The notes beneath the pieces are model-generated. The model made no database searches and was not told where the DNA came from. It was given only the letters and a program-made list of their open reading frames with translations. Made by a program: the position numbers and the translations under genes. Shown here one piece after another: positions 27,916 through 40,700 of a DNA stretch of 64,000 nt; positions within the stretch are counted from its first letter, which is position 1, and each line of letters begins with the position of its first letter. Origin of the DNA: Atrina japonica (lineage: Eukaryota; Mollusca; Bivalvia; Pterioida; Pinnidae); the NCBI GenBank assembly GCA_030159075.1, contig BROG01000132.1:682001-746000 (forward strand), written 5' to 3'.

Positions 27916-29420
27916 ATAAAACATAAAAAAAAGAAGACAGCCTGAGGTAACACAAGAAAGTCGCCATCAACTTCGGACGAAGCTGTAGTCACATTCCTGA
28001 ATCAATGTTCGTGTAAACTTTCCCCCCACAAATATGTTTAAAATCAGTTTAACCCAACCTACCATGTTTTCAGAGGGCATTTGCCGACATTGCCCATTCG
28101 GAAATTTGTGCTGGGTCTTCGAAAGGGAAAAACTTATTATTTGGAAAGTCTTTTCGAAATATAAACTTATCATTATTATTTCTGAATTGCTAGTTTAAGC
28201 GTAAGAGAGACACCGACTCCACAGTAGCACCTGGACACACTTCTATTTGTTCACGATGCATTGTATATGGCTGTATGTAGAATAAAAATGTTTAGCTTAA
28301 TAGTGAAAATTGGGGCTATTGAAATTGAAATGTAAATGACTTTGTTATGAAATGTGTAATAGATTTATTTTCTTCGTTTTTGTCTTCCTGTAACATTTGA
28401 AATTTGAGAATATCGTCAGTGTTAGAATATATAGATATTTAAGCGATAATGAATCCGGAATGCTTTTAATAACTGTACACTCTAGAGAACTACCGAATAG
28501 GGACTCGATTGATTCCTAATGGACAGACACCACCAAATATTTCCCCATAGGCCTCAATCCTAATTTACAAAACTTCAGGTCACTGTCACTCCCATGTTTA
28601 TTAAATCTGGGTCAAATAAGTACCCTGTGCTGAACGATCAATATGTTTGATAACAAAATATGCAATCAAAAGTATAGGTTGCCGTTGCATTTCTACTTCA
28701 AATTTTCACTTGTTTACAACTCGTAGTATTCCGCACCAAAGGAAGATATCTATTCTCAAATGACCCCTCCCTTTCAATTTTCAACCGTCAACCCTATAAT
28801 TTCCAAAGTACTACCAATATTCATGTATCTTTTTTATCACCTTAATTTCACTTATTAATGGCAAAACTAATTTTTTCATTTAATGACCAATTAGATCTCT
28901 GGGCTCATTTTACCCTCCGCACAACTTTGGGTGTCCAAAATGTCTGCGCCCATGTTGTAAACATAGCAGGTGTTTTTCCTAATGGAAACTGAATACATGT
29001 ACATGGTTGCTTATAATGAGACTCCTTTGATACACGCATGCATGAATATCAATTGATTTATTTCAAACCCGAATTCAGCTTAAAACAATATCCATTTCTA
29101 TACAAAAGAAAGTGGTCAATTGCTTTTTTCCGTTGTACGCATCTCAGGAATTTATTGATTAGCTGAGTATTTGCTTCGAATTCCATATGTACTAAATACA
29201 CAATAATTTCTGTCTCACGTATTTTATGAACTCACCATATGTCACAAGATTGACTTGATATACTAATAACATTTTGAATTTACATTGTGAACAAGTCGTA
29301 ATTTTGTACAAATTACTAAAAAACACACAAAAAAACGGATATGAAAAACTAATACGCTTAACGTCGCTCATATCTCTTCTTAGGTTTCAATAAAATAAAA
29401 CGAAAGAATTGTTTTTAGAT

Positions 29421-29425
<5 letters not shown>
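27916..29425. other. No recognisable feature
   Basis: About 1.5 kb of AT-rich sequence without a recognisable gene or repeat family. Confidence 0.45.

Positions 29426-29505
<80 letters not shown>
29426..29505. repeat. (AT)n microsatellite
   Basis: About 80 bp of AT directly left of the element at 29506. Confidence 0.96.
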
Positions 29506-29508
<3 letters not shown>

Positions 29509-30650
29509 AAACTTCGTTAGATCGAAATCGTCGGGACCAAGCAAAAATTCGAGATGTCCTCTAATTAAAAGGTCTGTCACCAATTAGAATCCTAAAACAT
29601 GTAGGGCTACATGTATAGGCCAGTTATGTGCACGCTGATAGCTACAATTGTCATGTGCTTTGTCAAACAATAGTAAAGGGAAATAAAAAAGGAATTAATT
29701 ACGTTTCATTAGTTACTTCTTAATACACAAATGTATTGACAAGTAAACATCACTAAGATTTTCAAAGGCGCAACCCATGCTGCTTCCTATATCATGGAAG
29801 TAACACTGTTATTATACATTAAAAAACGAATTAAAGAAAGTAACTTTACCCAAGAAAGAAACATTGTATGTACTAAAATTCGTTTTAAATTTTTTGTTTT
29901 CTTCTACTTTATCCGAATCAAATAGCGATACTGTCGAAACCTACTAAACGAACACGACACCTTATCTTAATTTGTGTAAGCGAGTTTACCGTGGTTATTT
30001 TTCTCCCAAAGGTACCCTTGTTCGGTTGATGGAAAGTATGTCATTTAGGCTATACACAAGATGTTACCTGTGTCATTTGAGAGTAAATTACACGGGCTAA
30101 TTAAGAAAACAAAACAATGTTTTGTGTAAAAGTCTTATATTTGATTATGAATTACCAAAAAATTCCGCAAATTACGATAAGTGCTAATTATCGAAAAATC
30201 GATCGCCATTACAAAGACTGCCACGTCCAGAACGAAAAGGAATAATTATTAACAATTTATATGATTTCTACGATAATCAAAACATTTTAATACAAACCGG
30301 TGCAACATACATACATGTATGCATTTCTTATTAAAACTACATACACTGGCAAATGCATAAAATTGTCAATGATTTTAATGGAACACAGCCGGGAAAGGTC
30401 CTAATGGAAACCCATTCAATTCATTGTAATATATCTTTCCGACGATGTGAAAAACTGGCCACTTTCACATTGAAATTAAACATCGGGACCATGCTTTTAC
30501 ATCGAACTAGCGATTTATTCGACTTTTCCGATCTCGAGTTATCAGGTCTTTTTTTTAGTAAGATATAGAAGGAAAATTGTCGGGACCGGCGCTTGATCTC
30601 GAGATAACCGGGTAAATCAAGATTACCGATCTCGACATAACGAGTTTTGA
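29506..30650. mobile_element. 1.1-kb TIR element lying between AT tracts
   Basis: Left end TCAAACTTCGTTAGATCGAA; right end in reverse complement TCAAAACTCGTTATGTCGAG. Further inside, both ends share GTCGGGACC. (AT)n lies on both sides (29426-29505; 30651-30665), fitting TA-targeted Tc1/pogo-type insertion. No transposase recognised, so it is probably non-autonomous. Confidence 0.6.
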
Positions 30651-30665
30651 ATATATATATATATA

Positions 30666-31521
30666 GTTCTTAACCACCACCCCCTTTTTTGAAAAAAAAA
30701 CCTTATTCCATTCATATAAGAAAAGTGATAAAGATGTTTTGCCAAGAAATACATGAAATAAAGTTTTACCTCTTCCGGGTAAACGTTTGTATCACGTTAG
30801 ACTAATTCAAGCTTAACTGTTACATATTTTGTTATGATTTTCTGCTTTTCCTGTTGTAAATAAAGCACACTATTAATAGCGTAATCTCAACAAAACCCCA
30901 TATATCAGAGGCACATAACAGGGTCCAGCAAATGTTCCAATAAACCTTTAATTTTACTCCTAACCAAGATGCTGACAGCCGTAGAAACTTCAGCAATGCT
31001 GCACAGTTGCTTATTCCAGAAGCGGTGTAAATAGGATGTAGATGCTTAAAAATGATAAAAACTTACGATCCAGTATTGGATTATTAGATATATAATATTG
31101 TTGAGAGGCAGGCTGTACTTTAGACAGAGCTGAACATTCAGACTAATACAATTAAGTTCTCTGTGACGGATTACATAATCGGCTAGAAATTATACCAGCT
31201 TTCAGATAAAACGTAATTGTCACCGTTATCACATTGAAAATAAAGTTTCGATCAGGCAAACTTATCAGGAAAACTGAACAATTTTAATTGTTTGTCGATT
31301 ACAATTATTTATCATATTTTTTGTTCGGTGTATCAGCAAAGTATGGAACGAGAATTATTTTCCGTTTACGATTTTTCTACCCTTTACACAATAATTGCGC
31401 ATCGAAAATTAAAAGAGATACATTTTGACATCACTGACAACTAAAAATTGAAATTGAAATATTTAATCCTTGGTTATCAGGACACTGATTCTACACATAA
31501 ATACACTGAAGTTGATATAAA
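30666..31521. other. No recognisable feature
   Basis: AT-rich intergenic DNA. Confidence 0.45.
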
Positions 31522-32128
31522 AATATGTTGGAATTTCTAATTTTCAATATATTTTTAATATTTGGAGACCAGGTCTTCCTGCAAACTGTCGGCATTCCCG
31601 TGGGAACAAATGAAGCACCATTATTGGCTGACCGGTTCCTTTATTCACACGAAGTAGCTTCGGAATCAAAAGAAAAAAAAAGATGCGATGTCCTTTATTT
31701 TGACATTTAGATATACTGACGACGTTTTGTCAATAAATAATGGCAATTTTTCATACATATGTTAATGCAATATACCCCAAACGAACTAGAAATTAAAGAC
31801 ACAACAGTCATGCACCCACGCCTCCTACTTTATTTAATATAGACACAGACGAGAAATTAACAACCAGGCTATACAACAAACAGATATACATAGCAAGATA
31901 TATGAAACATTCCATCCAACCTTCATCTATACTAGTATTTCATTTGAATTTAACTTTTGACTCAAGGCAGTTGTGACCGGTAAACATGGGACCCTTACCC
32001 CTCCACGGCAACAGATCCCACCTATGGTTTTCCAGAGGTCCATGTTTGTCCAAATGTTCACCAGATTTGTATTTGTATCCTGGACATCATTATGATTTAT
32101 ATTTTGATATCTAAGATTTTTATATTAA
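31522..32128 (+). mobile_element. Retroelement copy: RT palm fragment to A-tail
   Basis: The open frame 31525-31710 encodes FGDQVFLQTVGIPVGTNEAP then LLADRFLYSHE, a reverse-transcriptase palm motif (GIPxGTxxAPLLAD). YTDDVLSINN follows near 31712-31741 (a YIDD variant), then frameshifts. Much of the C-terminal region is deleted before the tail, which ends at about 32128. Confidence 0.85.
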
Positions 32129-32244
32129 TATAAAGTTTCAAATTTCGTTTATTGAATACATGTATATTGATATATTATTAAATCTGAATTTTGAGATACA
32201 ATTTCTTGGTTGACTGTTTACCAGAAAGCAGAGAACATATCCCA

Positions 32245-32470
32245 ACTTACTGATAAGCTGTTGTCACAGGTATCGCATTTGAAGTAAGCATTTTGCACAA
32301 TTTTACGGTCGGTTTTATGACCTTTTTTGTCATAAATGAAATATTGAGTCACAGTAGCTTCTATACTGACTGTAACGAGGATTTGTTCCTCACCTGTAAT
32401 CATTTGACTGTGGATTCGTGGCATTCATGTCGGATATGACAGGTCGACATCTTACCCCCTCCCCCATACC
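32245..32470 (+). mobile_element. Retroelement 3' fragment
   Basis: Diverged RT C-terminal and untranslated part: ATTTTACGGTCGGTTTTATG, AACGAGGATTTGTTCCTCAC, TTTGACTGTGGATTCGTGGC. The A-tail proper is lost. Confidence 0.65.
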
Positions 32471-33344
32471 TGCACTCGCCTCTTGTATCCCTGGGGGTGT
32501 TCGTCCAGTTATCATCATAGCTGACTATACAACCTGGCTGTTAACACCTTTGGTATTTTTATCATCAATTATTCATGCCCAACTACTACTGCTCTCAAAC
32601 ATTTTTTCACGAATATTAGATATGGAAACATTTACAATTTGTGTTGTTTGATGATATGACAAAGGAGATTTTATGTCTACTCGTCGGTGTTTGTATCGTC
32701 ATGATCAATATATTTTTTTATATAAAGTCTGCGGTAATAACTGTCAACTCATATGAACAAATTAAAACAATTATAACATTATTTAATTTTCACAGAATAT
32801 ATTTTTAAAATCCTAAACGAACTTCCATAAAATGGAATCATCACATAAAAAAGACATTTATTTCAGAATGATTATCTTCATACAAGGAGATCGATTACAA
32901 TCTTATCGGTTAGTTGTAAAAATGCCAAAATGAAAGAAATATGCGGACAAGGATTGTACTCGTGGGCAATAATTTAATATTGGATCATGAATCATAATCA
33001 TTATAACCGATTCATCTCATGGAACAAACAAACAAGAAGTTGCCTATTTCTCTGTGACTTTGAACAGTATATTAATTGATATCACTTTTGGGTTCAGCAG
33101 ACGAAAGTGTAGAGAAGCAAGCGGTCCAGATTAAAGGGATATAAGATGTGAATTTTTTTTGAAAATTTTTGTTTTCCTTTTTTACTACTTAGATCGATAA
33201 ACAATAACAAAAAAAATAAATAAAGAGACAAACCACGATTTGGTACCTTTTAATTGCAATTGATAAACTCAACCTTAATATTTGAATTTCACATTGGACC
33301 TGACCGTTTTTTCATAAAGTATATAAAAATATAAGATATTTTAT
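32471..33344. other. No recognisable feature
   Basis: AT-rich intergenic DNA. Confidence 0.4.
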
Positions 33345-33460
33345 GCCTGTGTATAGCTCTTATTTGTTATTGTACGTCATGCGCAAGCAGTAAAAGTAGA
33401 AACAATCGGGGTATTTTTTTTAAAGGTAAACACAGCTAATGCCCATCTAATTCAAGTTCA
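33345..33460. repeat. Dispersed repeat, copy 1
   Basis: GCCTGTGTATAGCTCTTATT, TTATTGTACGTCA and AGCAGTAAAAGTAG parallel 61166-61285. Family not recognised. Confidence 0.6.
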
Positions 33461-33528
33461 AGTGTATTGTTTTAAAACAAAAATTGTTTATAATACTTTT
33501 AAATTTTCTTAGTGAAACTTGCAATTGG

Positions 33529-33560
<32 letters not shown>

Positions 33561-33600
33561 ACAGACACACACATACACACACAGACAGACACACACACAG
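33529..33600. repeat. (CA)n microsatellite
   Basis: CA tract with GACA and TACA interruptions. Confidence 0.95.
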
Positions 33601-34226
33601 ATATATATAAATATGAAGTAAAATAAAGTACAATACGTACGCCTTATAACAAACTATTTTTTGCTAAAATTATAATTGGAAACTTACACGCGTATCTATC
33701 TTGAATATTGAAATATCATGCACAGTGGAATTGTTTTGGCACGCGATACCGTTATGTGGATTCCTTATTTGTTTGCCTGCTTTTACATTTGTTTGCAAAT
33801 CAAAGGAAAACAAATGCTCTCTAGAGATCTAATCTGAAAGGTCGTATTCAATACTATAATAGCATCTGGCAGATGTGGATATTTGTTTACAAAGACGAAT
33901 GTAAATTGACAGGCTATACAAAACATACAAACAATTCGCATTAAATATATGTAATCTCGTAATTTGTTTTTCTTCTCAACACATGTTCTATATTATAATT
34001 TAGTAAATTAATAGTTTGAAAAACAAAAGACCAAAGAATAATACGCAGGTCAAAGTGAAAAACTATCAAAAAATTAAAAATGTACAAATGTCAAAATAAA
34101 TTAGATTAGAGAATCAATTAAAACTACGCAGCGTCACATATGACGTCACAGTTTATATCTATACGTGACGTCAATAATCTTCACAACTGAAACAAGAAAT
34201 TCAGTATATTATAAACATAATACCAA

Positions 34227-34380
34227 TATATAAAATCTCAGATACCAAAGTATAAATCCACAGGATGTCCAGGATACATATGCAAATCTGGTGATATTGG
34301 ACAAACACGGACCTCTAGAAATCCAGAAGTGGGATTAGCACCATGAAGGGTTGACCGGTCGCACCCACCGTGAGTCCAAA
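34227..34380 (-). mobile_element. Retroelement A-tail
   Basis: CTCAGATACCAAAGTATAAA, ACACGGACCTCTAGAAATCC and GACCGGTCGCACCCACC. The C segment follows within about 40 bp. Confidence 0.85.
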
Positions 34381-34389
34381 AAAGTAATA

Positions 34390-34620
34390 ACTTAAAAAAA
34401 GAGTAAAAAGGCAGAAATAAATGTTCAAGACGATTGATTCTGTCAAAAAACTCAATTAGTTCGGCTCGATTTTAAAATAGATATATAGAGACGTTCCGAA
34501 AGAAAGAGTGGTATCCTACAAGGCCAAATGCTAAACCTAAATGTATTTCCAAATCTGCCCAAGAGTAACCATTGTAAGAAAATGACTGATAATTCTGAAC
34601 TTTTGATGAGTATAGAATTT
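34390..34620 (+). repeat. C segment copy adjoining an inverted A-tail
   Basis: GTTCAAGACGATTGATTCTG, then GAAAGAAAGAGTGGTATCCT and AAGGCCAAATGCTAAACCTA match the C segment at 22500-22700 in opposite orientation. Confidence 0.65.
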
Positions 34621-34721
34621 AAATTTACCATATCCATACGAAATATTACTTTAGTATAAAGCAGTCAGCTTGCACCGATATACCAGGTACTATGTTTATC
34701 TATACCCTCGGGGACTCACTG

Positions 34722-34722
<1 letters not shown>

Positions 34723-34817
<95 letters not shown>
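34723..34817. repeat. (AT)n microsatellite
   Basis: About 95 bp of pure AT. Confidence 0.97.
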
Positions 34818-34820
<3 letters not shown>

Positions 34821-35040
34821 AGTAGTGTTTTGGCCTTTTAGACATTTCATTATGAATAATATTTGAGTACGTACGTGAACCAAATGAAGTGTAAAATGAC
34901 CCAAATTTCAATTAAATAAACATAAATTTGGTTAAAATATGGTGTTAAGATTTTGATTATTTTACCTCATAAGCTCGCTTCCTTATGATTGTGGATCGTT
35001 GTATATAAATCTGCACAGATGGTAAAGTTTACAAAATTTT

Positions 35041-35290
35041 CACCGAAATTGACCCTTTAACCGAAATCAAGAGGTTTGTATGGTACATTTACGATGGGTG
35101 TGACATGCTAACAGGGGACACAGACTCCTTATGGACACCTTGTCTCATCCCGTTTGCGATTCGCAACGGTGTAGAGACCGTTTTAATTTCTAATGTGTCG
35201 TATGGAGCTCAACTGATGAAGTCTAATTGACAGAAACGATATCGTCTTGAGCATTATAATTTTGGTATTATGTTTATAATATTCTAAAGG
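35041..35290 (-). mobile_element. B segment joined to C segment
   Basis: B (ACCGAAATTGACCCTTTAAC, GGGTGTGACATGCTAACAGG, CATCCCGTTTGCGATTCGCA) runs into C (CTCAACTGATGAAGTCTAAT, CGATATCGTCTTGAGCATTA). In the sense of B, C lies just upstream, as a leader would. Confidence 0.6.
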
Positions 35291-35669
35291 ACTTGGTGTT
35301 TCCAATATCCCATTTGTACTTTTTAGTATTATACTTCAATAAGACGGGATTATTTACAATGTACCAATTCTGTATTTAGAAATAACATAGAAAGTAACCA
35401 TGTAAATCTCGAGAGATTCGGAATCTGTATTACAAATCAATTTATTTTGCATTAATTAGTGATAAAACGTCAATGTCTATCTTAGCCAGTAATTGTAATT
35501 CATTTATCGCCCACTAGTGCCTGTTAGTCATCAGGTACCTGGATTGACAGGAAGTTCAGATAAGTCCGTTAACCTGTCATTAGACTTATAGCATGTAGTT
35601 TGATATTTTCTATTATCCACAAGCTGACCTCTACCAGGTACAACAGAAATTATTTAAAATACAATAAAA

Positions 35670-35880
35670 TTCACAGATATTACAGTATTAATCGTAAGGA
35701 GGCTCAGGAGAGAATATACTGACCTGGTGGAAATTGGACAAACACGGACCTCTGAAAATCCAGAGGTGGGATCAGGTATCAAGGAGGAGTAAGCATCTCC
35801 TGTAGACCGGTCACATCCGCCATGAGTCAAATTCAAATGAAATATGTGAGGAATGAACCCTCGTCATAGTCGTTTTATAA
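35670..35880 (-). mobile_element. Retroelement A-tail and adjoining 3' UTR
   Basis: ACAAACACGGACCTCTGAAA, GGTGGGATCAGGTATCAAGG, AGACCGGTCACATCCGCCAT. The terminal block is diverged. Confidence 0.8.
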
Positions 35881-35983
35881 AACCAACAAACAATATCAAA
35901 CAGCTAAATTAACATTTCATTTTCTGGAGCATTTACAGAGACTACCTTTTGCCAATAAGATCTAAAACTAACTGATGGTATTT

Positions 35984-36150
35984 CCACCGATCTCGGCCTT
36001 TTCATCGAACTGGAGAGGTTTCCATGTAACCTTTGCGACGGGTGTTACATGCTTACAGGGTACTCTAACTCCTTCCGGACACCTGGTCCCATCCCGTTTG
36101 TAATTCTCAGTTGTTCTTCATGTTGAGACCATTTATATATCTTATTTGTC
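35984..36150 (-). mobile_element. B segment copy
   Basis: CCACCGATCTCGGCCTTTTC, GAGAGGTTTCCATGTAACCT and CCTGGTCCCATCCCGTTTGT match B in reverse. Confidence 0.65.
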
Positions 36151-36361
36151 GTGCTAAAATGGACTTGGAGTTTTGATTATGCATTGGTACGTCTTCAGTT
36201 TTACCTTCGTGTAACAGTCTAAAGTAGATACCTCAGATATGGAATACCATTGACATGATTTGTGTATCAAAGCTCACTCCTCCATGTCATGATCTCTTTC
36301 ATGAAATTTCCATAAGTTCCTGTTTGTACATTGTGTATGCACTTTGTAATTTTGCTTTAAG

Positions 36362-36530
36362 TTGTACCAATTGTGACGAGGTTTAGTTCCTCACTTATTT
36401 CATTTGAATTTGACTCTGGACAAACAGCGGTGTGACCGGTCAACAGGAGATGCTTACTCCTCCATGGCACCTGATACCACCTCATGGTTTCCAGAGGTCC
36501 GTGTTTGTATATGTATCCTGGACATCCTGA
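36362..36530 (+). mobile_element. Retroelement 3' UTR and A-tail, 3'-truncated
   Basis: GTACCAATTGTGACGAGG, GGTGTGACCGGTCAACAGGA, CCATGGCACCTGATACCACC and CCTGGACATCCTGAG. The closing block is lost. Confidence 0.8.
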
Positions 36531-36675
36531 GTTTTTCTTTATAAGCCACGCCTACCGATAATATGACGAGTATTTCATTGGTCTGGTCTGTATTTGACAG
36601 TAAAATATGGTGACACGTGTCAGCTATTTTAACGTATACTTTCTCTCAGCATGAATTGTTTTGAATTTTGAATAG

Positions 36676-36806
36676 TGTTTTCACCACACTCAACAATGTT
36701 TCGATGTTTTCAGTTCCAGCGGGACTTGCACCTGTACTGACCAGAAGTAAGAGACTTCATGGTTCAAAGGTCGATGCTCTAACCACTTGGCCACGGAGAT
36801 CCCTCT
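36676..36806 (-). mobile_element. SINE with internal deletion
   Basis: 3' domain (CACCACACTCAACAATGTTT) joined to the tRNA-like head. In reverse complement the head reads GTGGCCAAGTGGTTAGAGCA (box A) with CAGTACAGGTGCAAGTCC toward box B. The body between is missing. Confidence 0.8.
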
Positions 36807-36914
36807 CGGTATGGCTATTTTTTTATCGCTACATAGTACATTCGAATGCATGCTTAGCACTAAACACCATTTACCTATTCCTTCTATATTTTACAATCAT
36901 ATCATATTTCTTGC

Positions 36915-36950
36915 AAATAAATAAATAAATAAATAAAGAAATGAATAAAT
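36915..36950. repeat. (AAAT)n microsatellite
   Basis: AAATAAATAAATAAATAAAG followed by diverged units. Confidence 0.9.
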
Positions 36951-37083
36951 AAAACAACGCAAAGCAAATATAATAGTAATAATGAATTACCCCCAACCAC
37001 CCCCAAATCCCCAAATAAATAACTGCGAAGTTTGTAATTTGTAAAATTGTAATAAGGTGCTTCCCGTGGGTAATCAATATCAG

Positions 37084-37730
37084 TATTGATAAAGAAATCA
37101 TTACGTCTGATGTTGTTTCTGTAATTATAAAGAAATCATTACATCTGATGTTGTTTCTGTATTGATAAAGAAATCATTACATCTGATGTTGTTTCTGTAT
37201 TGATAAAGACATCATTACATCTGATGTTGTTTCTGTATTGATAAAGAAATCATTACATCTGATGTTGTTTCAGTATTGATAAAGAAACCATTACATCTGA
37301 TGTTGTTTCTGTAATGTTAAAGAAATCATTACATCTGATGTTGTTTCTGTAATGATAAAGAAATCATTACATCTGATGTTGTTTCAGTATTGATAAGAAA
37401 TCATTACATCTAATGTTGTTTCAGTATTGATAAAGAAATCATTACATCTGATGTTGTTTCAGTAATGATAAAGAAATCATTACGTCTGATGTTGTTTCTG
37501 TAATTATAAAGAAATCATTACATCTGATGTTGTTTCTGTAATGTTAAAGAAATCATTACATCTGATGTTGTTTCTGTAATGATAAAGAAATCATTACATC
37601 TGATGTTGTTTCAGTATTGATAAGAAATCATTACATCTGATGTTGTTTCAGTATTGATAAAGAAATCATTACATCTGATGTTGTTTCAGTAATGATAAGG
37701 AAATCATTACACCTGATGTTGTTTCAGAAG
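37084..37730. repeat. 38-bp minisatellite, 17 units, with higher-order duplication
   Basis: Unit TATTGATAAAGAAATCATTA + CATCTGATGTTGTTTC(T/A)G. Variants at the unit start (TTGATAAAG, ATGTTAAAG, ATGATAAAG, TTATAAAG, a 1-bp-short TTGATAAG) follow the same order in units 7-11 and 13-17, so a ~6-unit block was duplicated. There are no spacers, so it is not a CRISPR array. Confidence 0.96.
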
Positions 37731-37734
37731 TATT

Positions 37735-38753
37735 TTTATCTAATCAATAAAACTATTTACTATTTTTATTATATTTATGTTCTCAGGTTTCGGTTCATCG
37801 CAATATCAATAAATTATGTCAATAACATTTCTTTTTATGTCCTTTATGTTGGATCATAAATGACCACTTAATTAATTTTTTTAGTATCCTAATAGTCTGC
37901 GTGATCGTCAAGCATTACGTTGAAGATACCGAAAACTAGGTCACCGACGAACTGACTCAATGATAGAGTAAGAGATCACCTAACCCACTAAATACATATG
38001 ATATTCTGCTTGTTAATGAAATACAGAACTGTGCCAACATTATAGCAACTTGAAACACTATTCATTTTTAAGCTTGGTTTGGATGTTTGTTTCACATCAA
38101 GTCGAGAATTTGTCACGTTTATCGAAAGGTTACCAGGCAATTACAAATCTACATCATTGCAGAGAATTTTTATTTCACTGTACCACGCCCACTCTAGCTT
38201 CGTGTGTTTGAGTGGACAGTCCGTAATTTTCACTTCTGGTATGTTATGTTGAAGCCTCAGGTCTGACTCACATGGTATTGCAATTTAGATTCTCCCTTTT
38301 GTTGGACGAGCTCTTCTTCTATGAGCAGCCACTAGGACCTGGCACTATAGAACTACTTAAGTAAAAAAAATACTCAACTATGACTAATACTGAAATCTGA
38401 TTGGCTGAGCAAGCCACGTTGGTAATAATTAATAATAACAAAATTAAGAAATTAAAATAAAGTGTTTTGCTTAACGATGACAACTATATCCGTGCATGAG
38501 AAAATGGTAAGAAAAAGATATATAATTACAAAAACAACTAAAAGCATTTTTTGTTTTTTTTCTTTGCCTCATAATCACAGATAGGATACAGCCGTTATCC
38601 GGTTTGAAACACAAACGTCCTTTTGTGAATGTAGAATATAACACTTCTTGAACCGGATTCCAATGTCGTAGCTTTCTTCTGTGATAATGAAATCGCATTT
38701 TTTTCTCAGTTTATACTGTAATTTATTTCTTTACACGGACACTTATAATGTGT
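37735..38753. other. No recognisable feature
   Basis: AT-rich intergenic DNA. Confidence 0.4.
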
Positions 38754-38754
38754 A

Positions 38755-38917
38755 CAGTGGAACCTCTCAATTAGGATCACCTGGCTGACTCAATGGTCTG
38801 ATCTGTGAGGTGGTTTCTTAAGTGACTTTTTAATTATTTATCAAGAGACTGGAAATTTATGGTCTGAGATGCGAGGTGGTCTCCTAAGCGAGATGGTCTT
38901 TAGGCGAGGTTAAACTG
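38755..38917. mobile_element. 163-bp Tc1/pogo-like MITE, TA-flanked
   Basis: TA CAGTGGAACCTCTCAATTAG at the left; reverse complement of the right end CAGTTTAACCTCGCCTAAAG TA. Internal GAGGTGGT(T/C)TCTTAAG-type blocks are duplicated. Confidence 0.8.
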
Positions 38918-40314
38918 TATTATAGACTAGGTTAATACCAGCGACTAACACAGGAGATGGCTAACAGTTCTATCGTCAACAACAAATGGTTAATTAAATT
39001 TTACTTGATTATCGTAGGAGCCACGTGTCCACGTCCTGGTGCTTTTGACTCGTCGTCATATGTCAGCGAATGTGACCGAAAATGAATCACTTTTATTTTA
39101 CTTGTAAGGTTAAAAGTAAGATTTCCACTACATGTAGGTATAATTGTAACTTGAAGCAGTTACAAAAAATGTATCAGTCTAAAGTCATCCCATTTTGGGA
39201 ACTCCTTTACTGCCATTCTAAAGAACTATAGAGGACAAGTCTGTGAGAGAAAATAATCTTGTAACAAGGATGATACCCCCAGGCAAAATAAATTTAATCA
39301 TACACAACAGGGTATGCATCTATTGAGAAAGGCTTCAGACTTTTGATCGAACGAAAGAAGAAAATAAGAAACAAAAACGTGTGTGAGATTTGAAAAAGTA
39401 TTACAATCTCTACAGTGCAGTTAGTTTTTGGATAATGATTGAGTGTTGTAAGTGCATATCCTATTTCATACCTAATAATACAAAGTAGTCATACAATAGA
39501 CCGTTTCGTAATTGTTCTATTCCGTTTAAATTTTACTGAAATAATTTGTACTCAGATCATGTGACGTCATCAGAAATATGATAATATAGCTAAATGTTCT
39601 TTCTTATAAAGATGACAAGTTTCACCCCTTTCCTTTATGTTACTTTAACTGCATGTGATCCATATTCCTTGTCATATATACGATAGACTCTAAAATCGGA
39701 AGTGATGCAATCTCCTTTTTCTTTATAACTGAATGTTATTATAACGGATCTTGACGGAACTATAATTTGTCTAATGTTTTGCCCCGGGTTATTGTCCCCC
39801 GTTTACGATAAAAACATTTTCGCCCCTTTTAAAATTCGCCCAAAATCAAAATAGAGTCATGGTGGACTTGTCCCTGCTTCAAACATTTAGCTTGAAAAAT
39901 TCCGCTTTCATTTGAAATATGCATTTTAATCTAAGAGAGCAAAAAATAAACAGGAGCGAAAATTCACAGGAATGCGGTATTACGTAAAAGTTGAAGTTGC
40001 CATCGGCTCGCGATTTTCGATGGCAATCTCTTACACAGAATTGTCGGTCCTTGCACTCTTGATCAATCTCTGACAACGTCTAAAAAGCAGTCCCAAAAAC
40101 ACGTGATCATATAACAAACAGAATGAACATAAAACCAAATTAGTCTGGGATACTTTTCACCAAACCATAGTCCGTGTATTTATGGGCAAATTTAAAAAGT
40201 ATGTTCGCCTCAAATAGTATTTTTCTATGTCAGCACCATTAAATATGGAAAAAGACCAATAGTTATAAAGAGCAAACTCTATAGTACCGAGAACTCTGTG
40301 TACGAGTAGGAATA
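38918..40314. other. No recognisable feature
   Basis: AT-rich. A GCCCCGGGTTATTGTCCCCC stretch near 39781 stands out in composition but matches nothing I can name. Confidence 0.4.
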
Positions 40315-40700
40315 TAAAACATTTCAGATACCAAAGTATAAATCTTTAGGATGTCCAGGATACAGATACAAATCTGGTTAAAATGGACAAATACGGACCT
40401 CTGGAAACCAAGAGATGGGATAAGGTGCCATGGAGGAGTAAGCATCCCCTGTCGACCGGTCACACCCGCCGTAAGTCCACAGTGAAGTTCAAATGAAATA
40501 CGTGAGGAACGAATCCTCGTGACAATTGGTACAAACGTCTCAACAACCGCTAACGAAAATGCAACTCAACATTTCACCTAGTGAAACAGAGTAATCGCAA
40601 ACAAGACTATTATACCAACCGTAAAAGTTGCGGAACGTTGACATCAAATGCGGATTTCGATATCCCTGTGTCAATAATTGATAGGGATATTGTTCATAGA
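40315..40700 (-). mobile_element. Retroelement 3' region and A-tail
   Basis: A clear minus-strand copy: TTCAGATACCAAAGTATAAA, CGACCGGTCACACCCGCCGT, AACGAATCCTCGTGACAATT, GCAACTCAACATTTCACCTA, and TATCCCTGTGTCAATAATTG near the RT C-terminal end. Confidence 0.88.

Noticed and set aside
37084..37730. CRISPR-like array
   Set aside because: Units are contiguous 38-bp tandem copies without variable spacers, in a eukaryotic genome.
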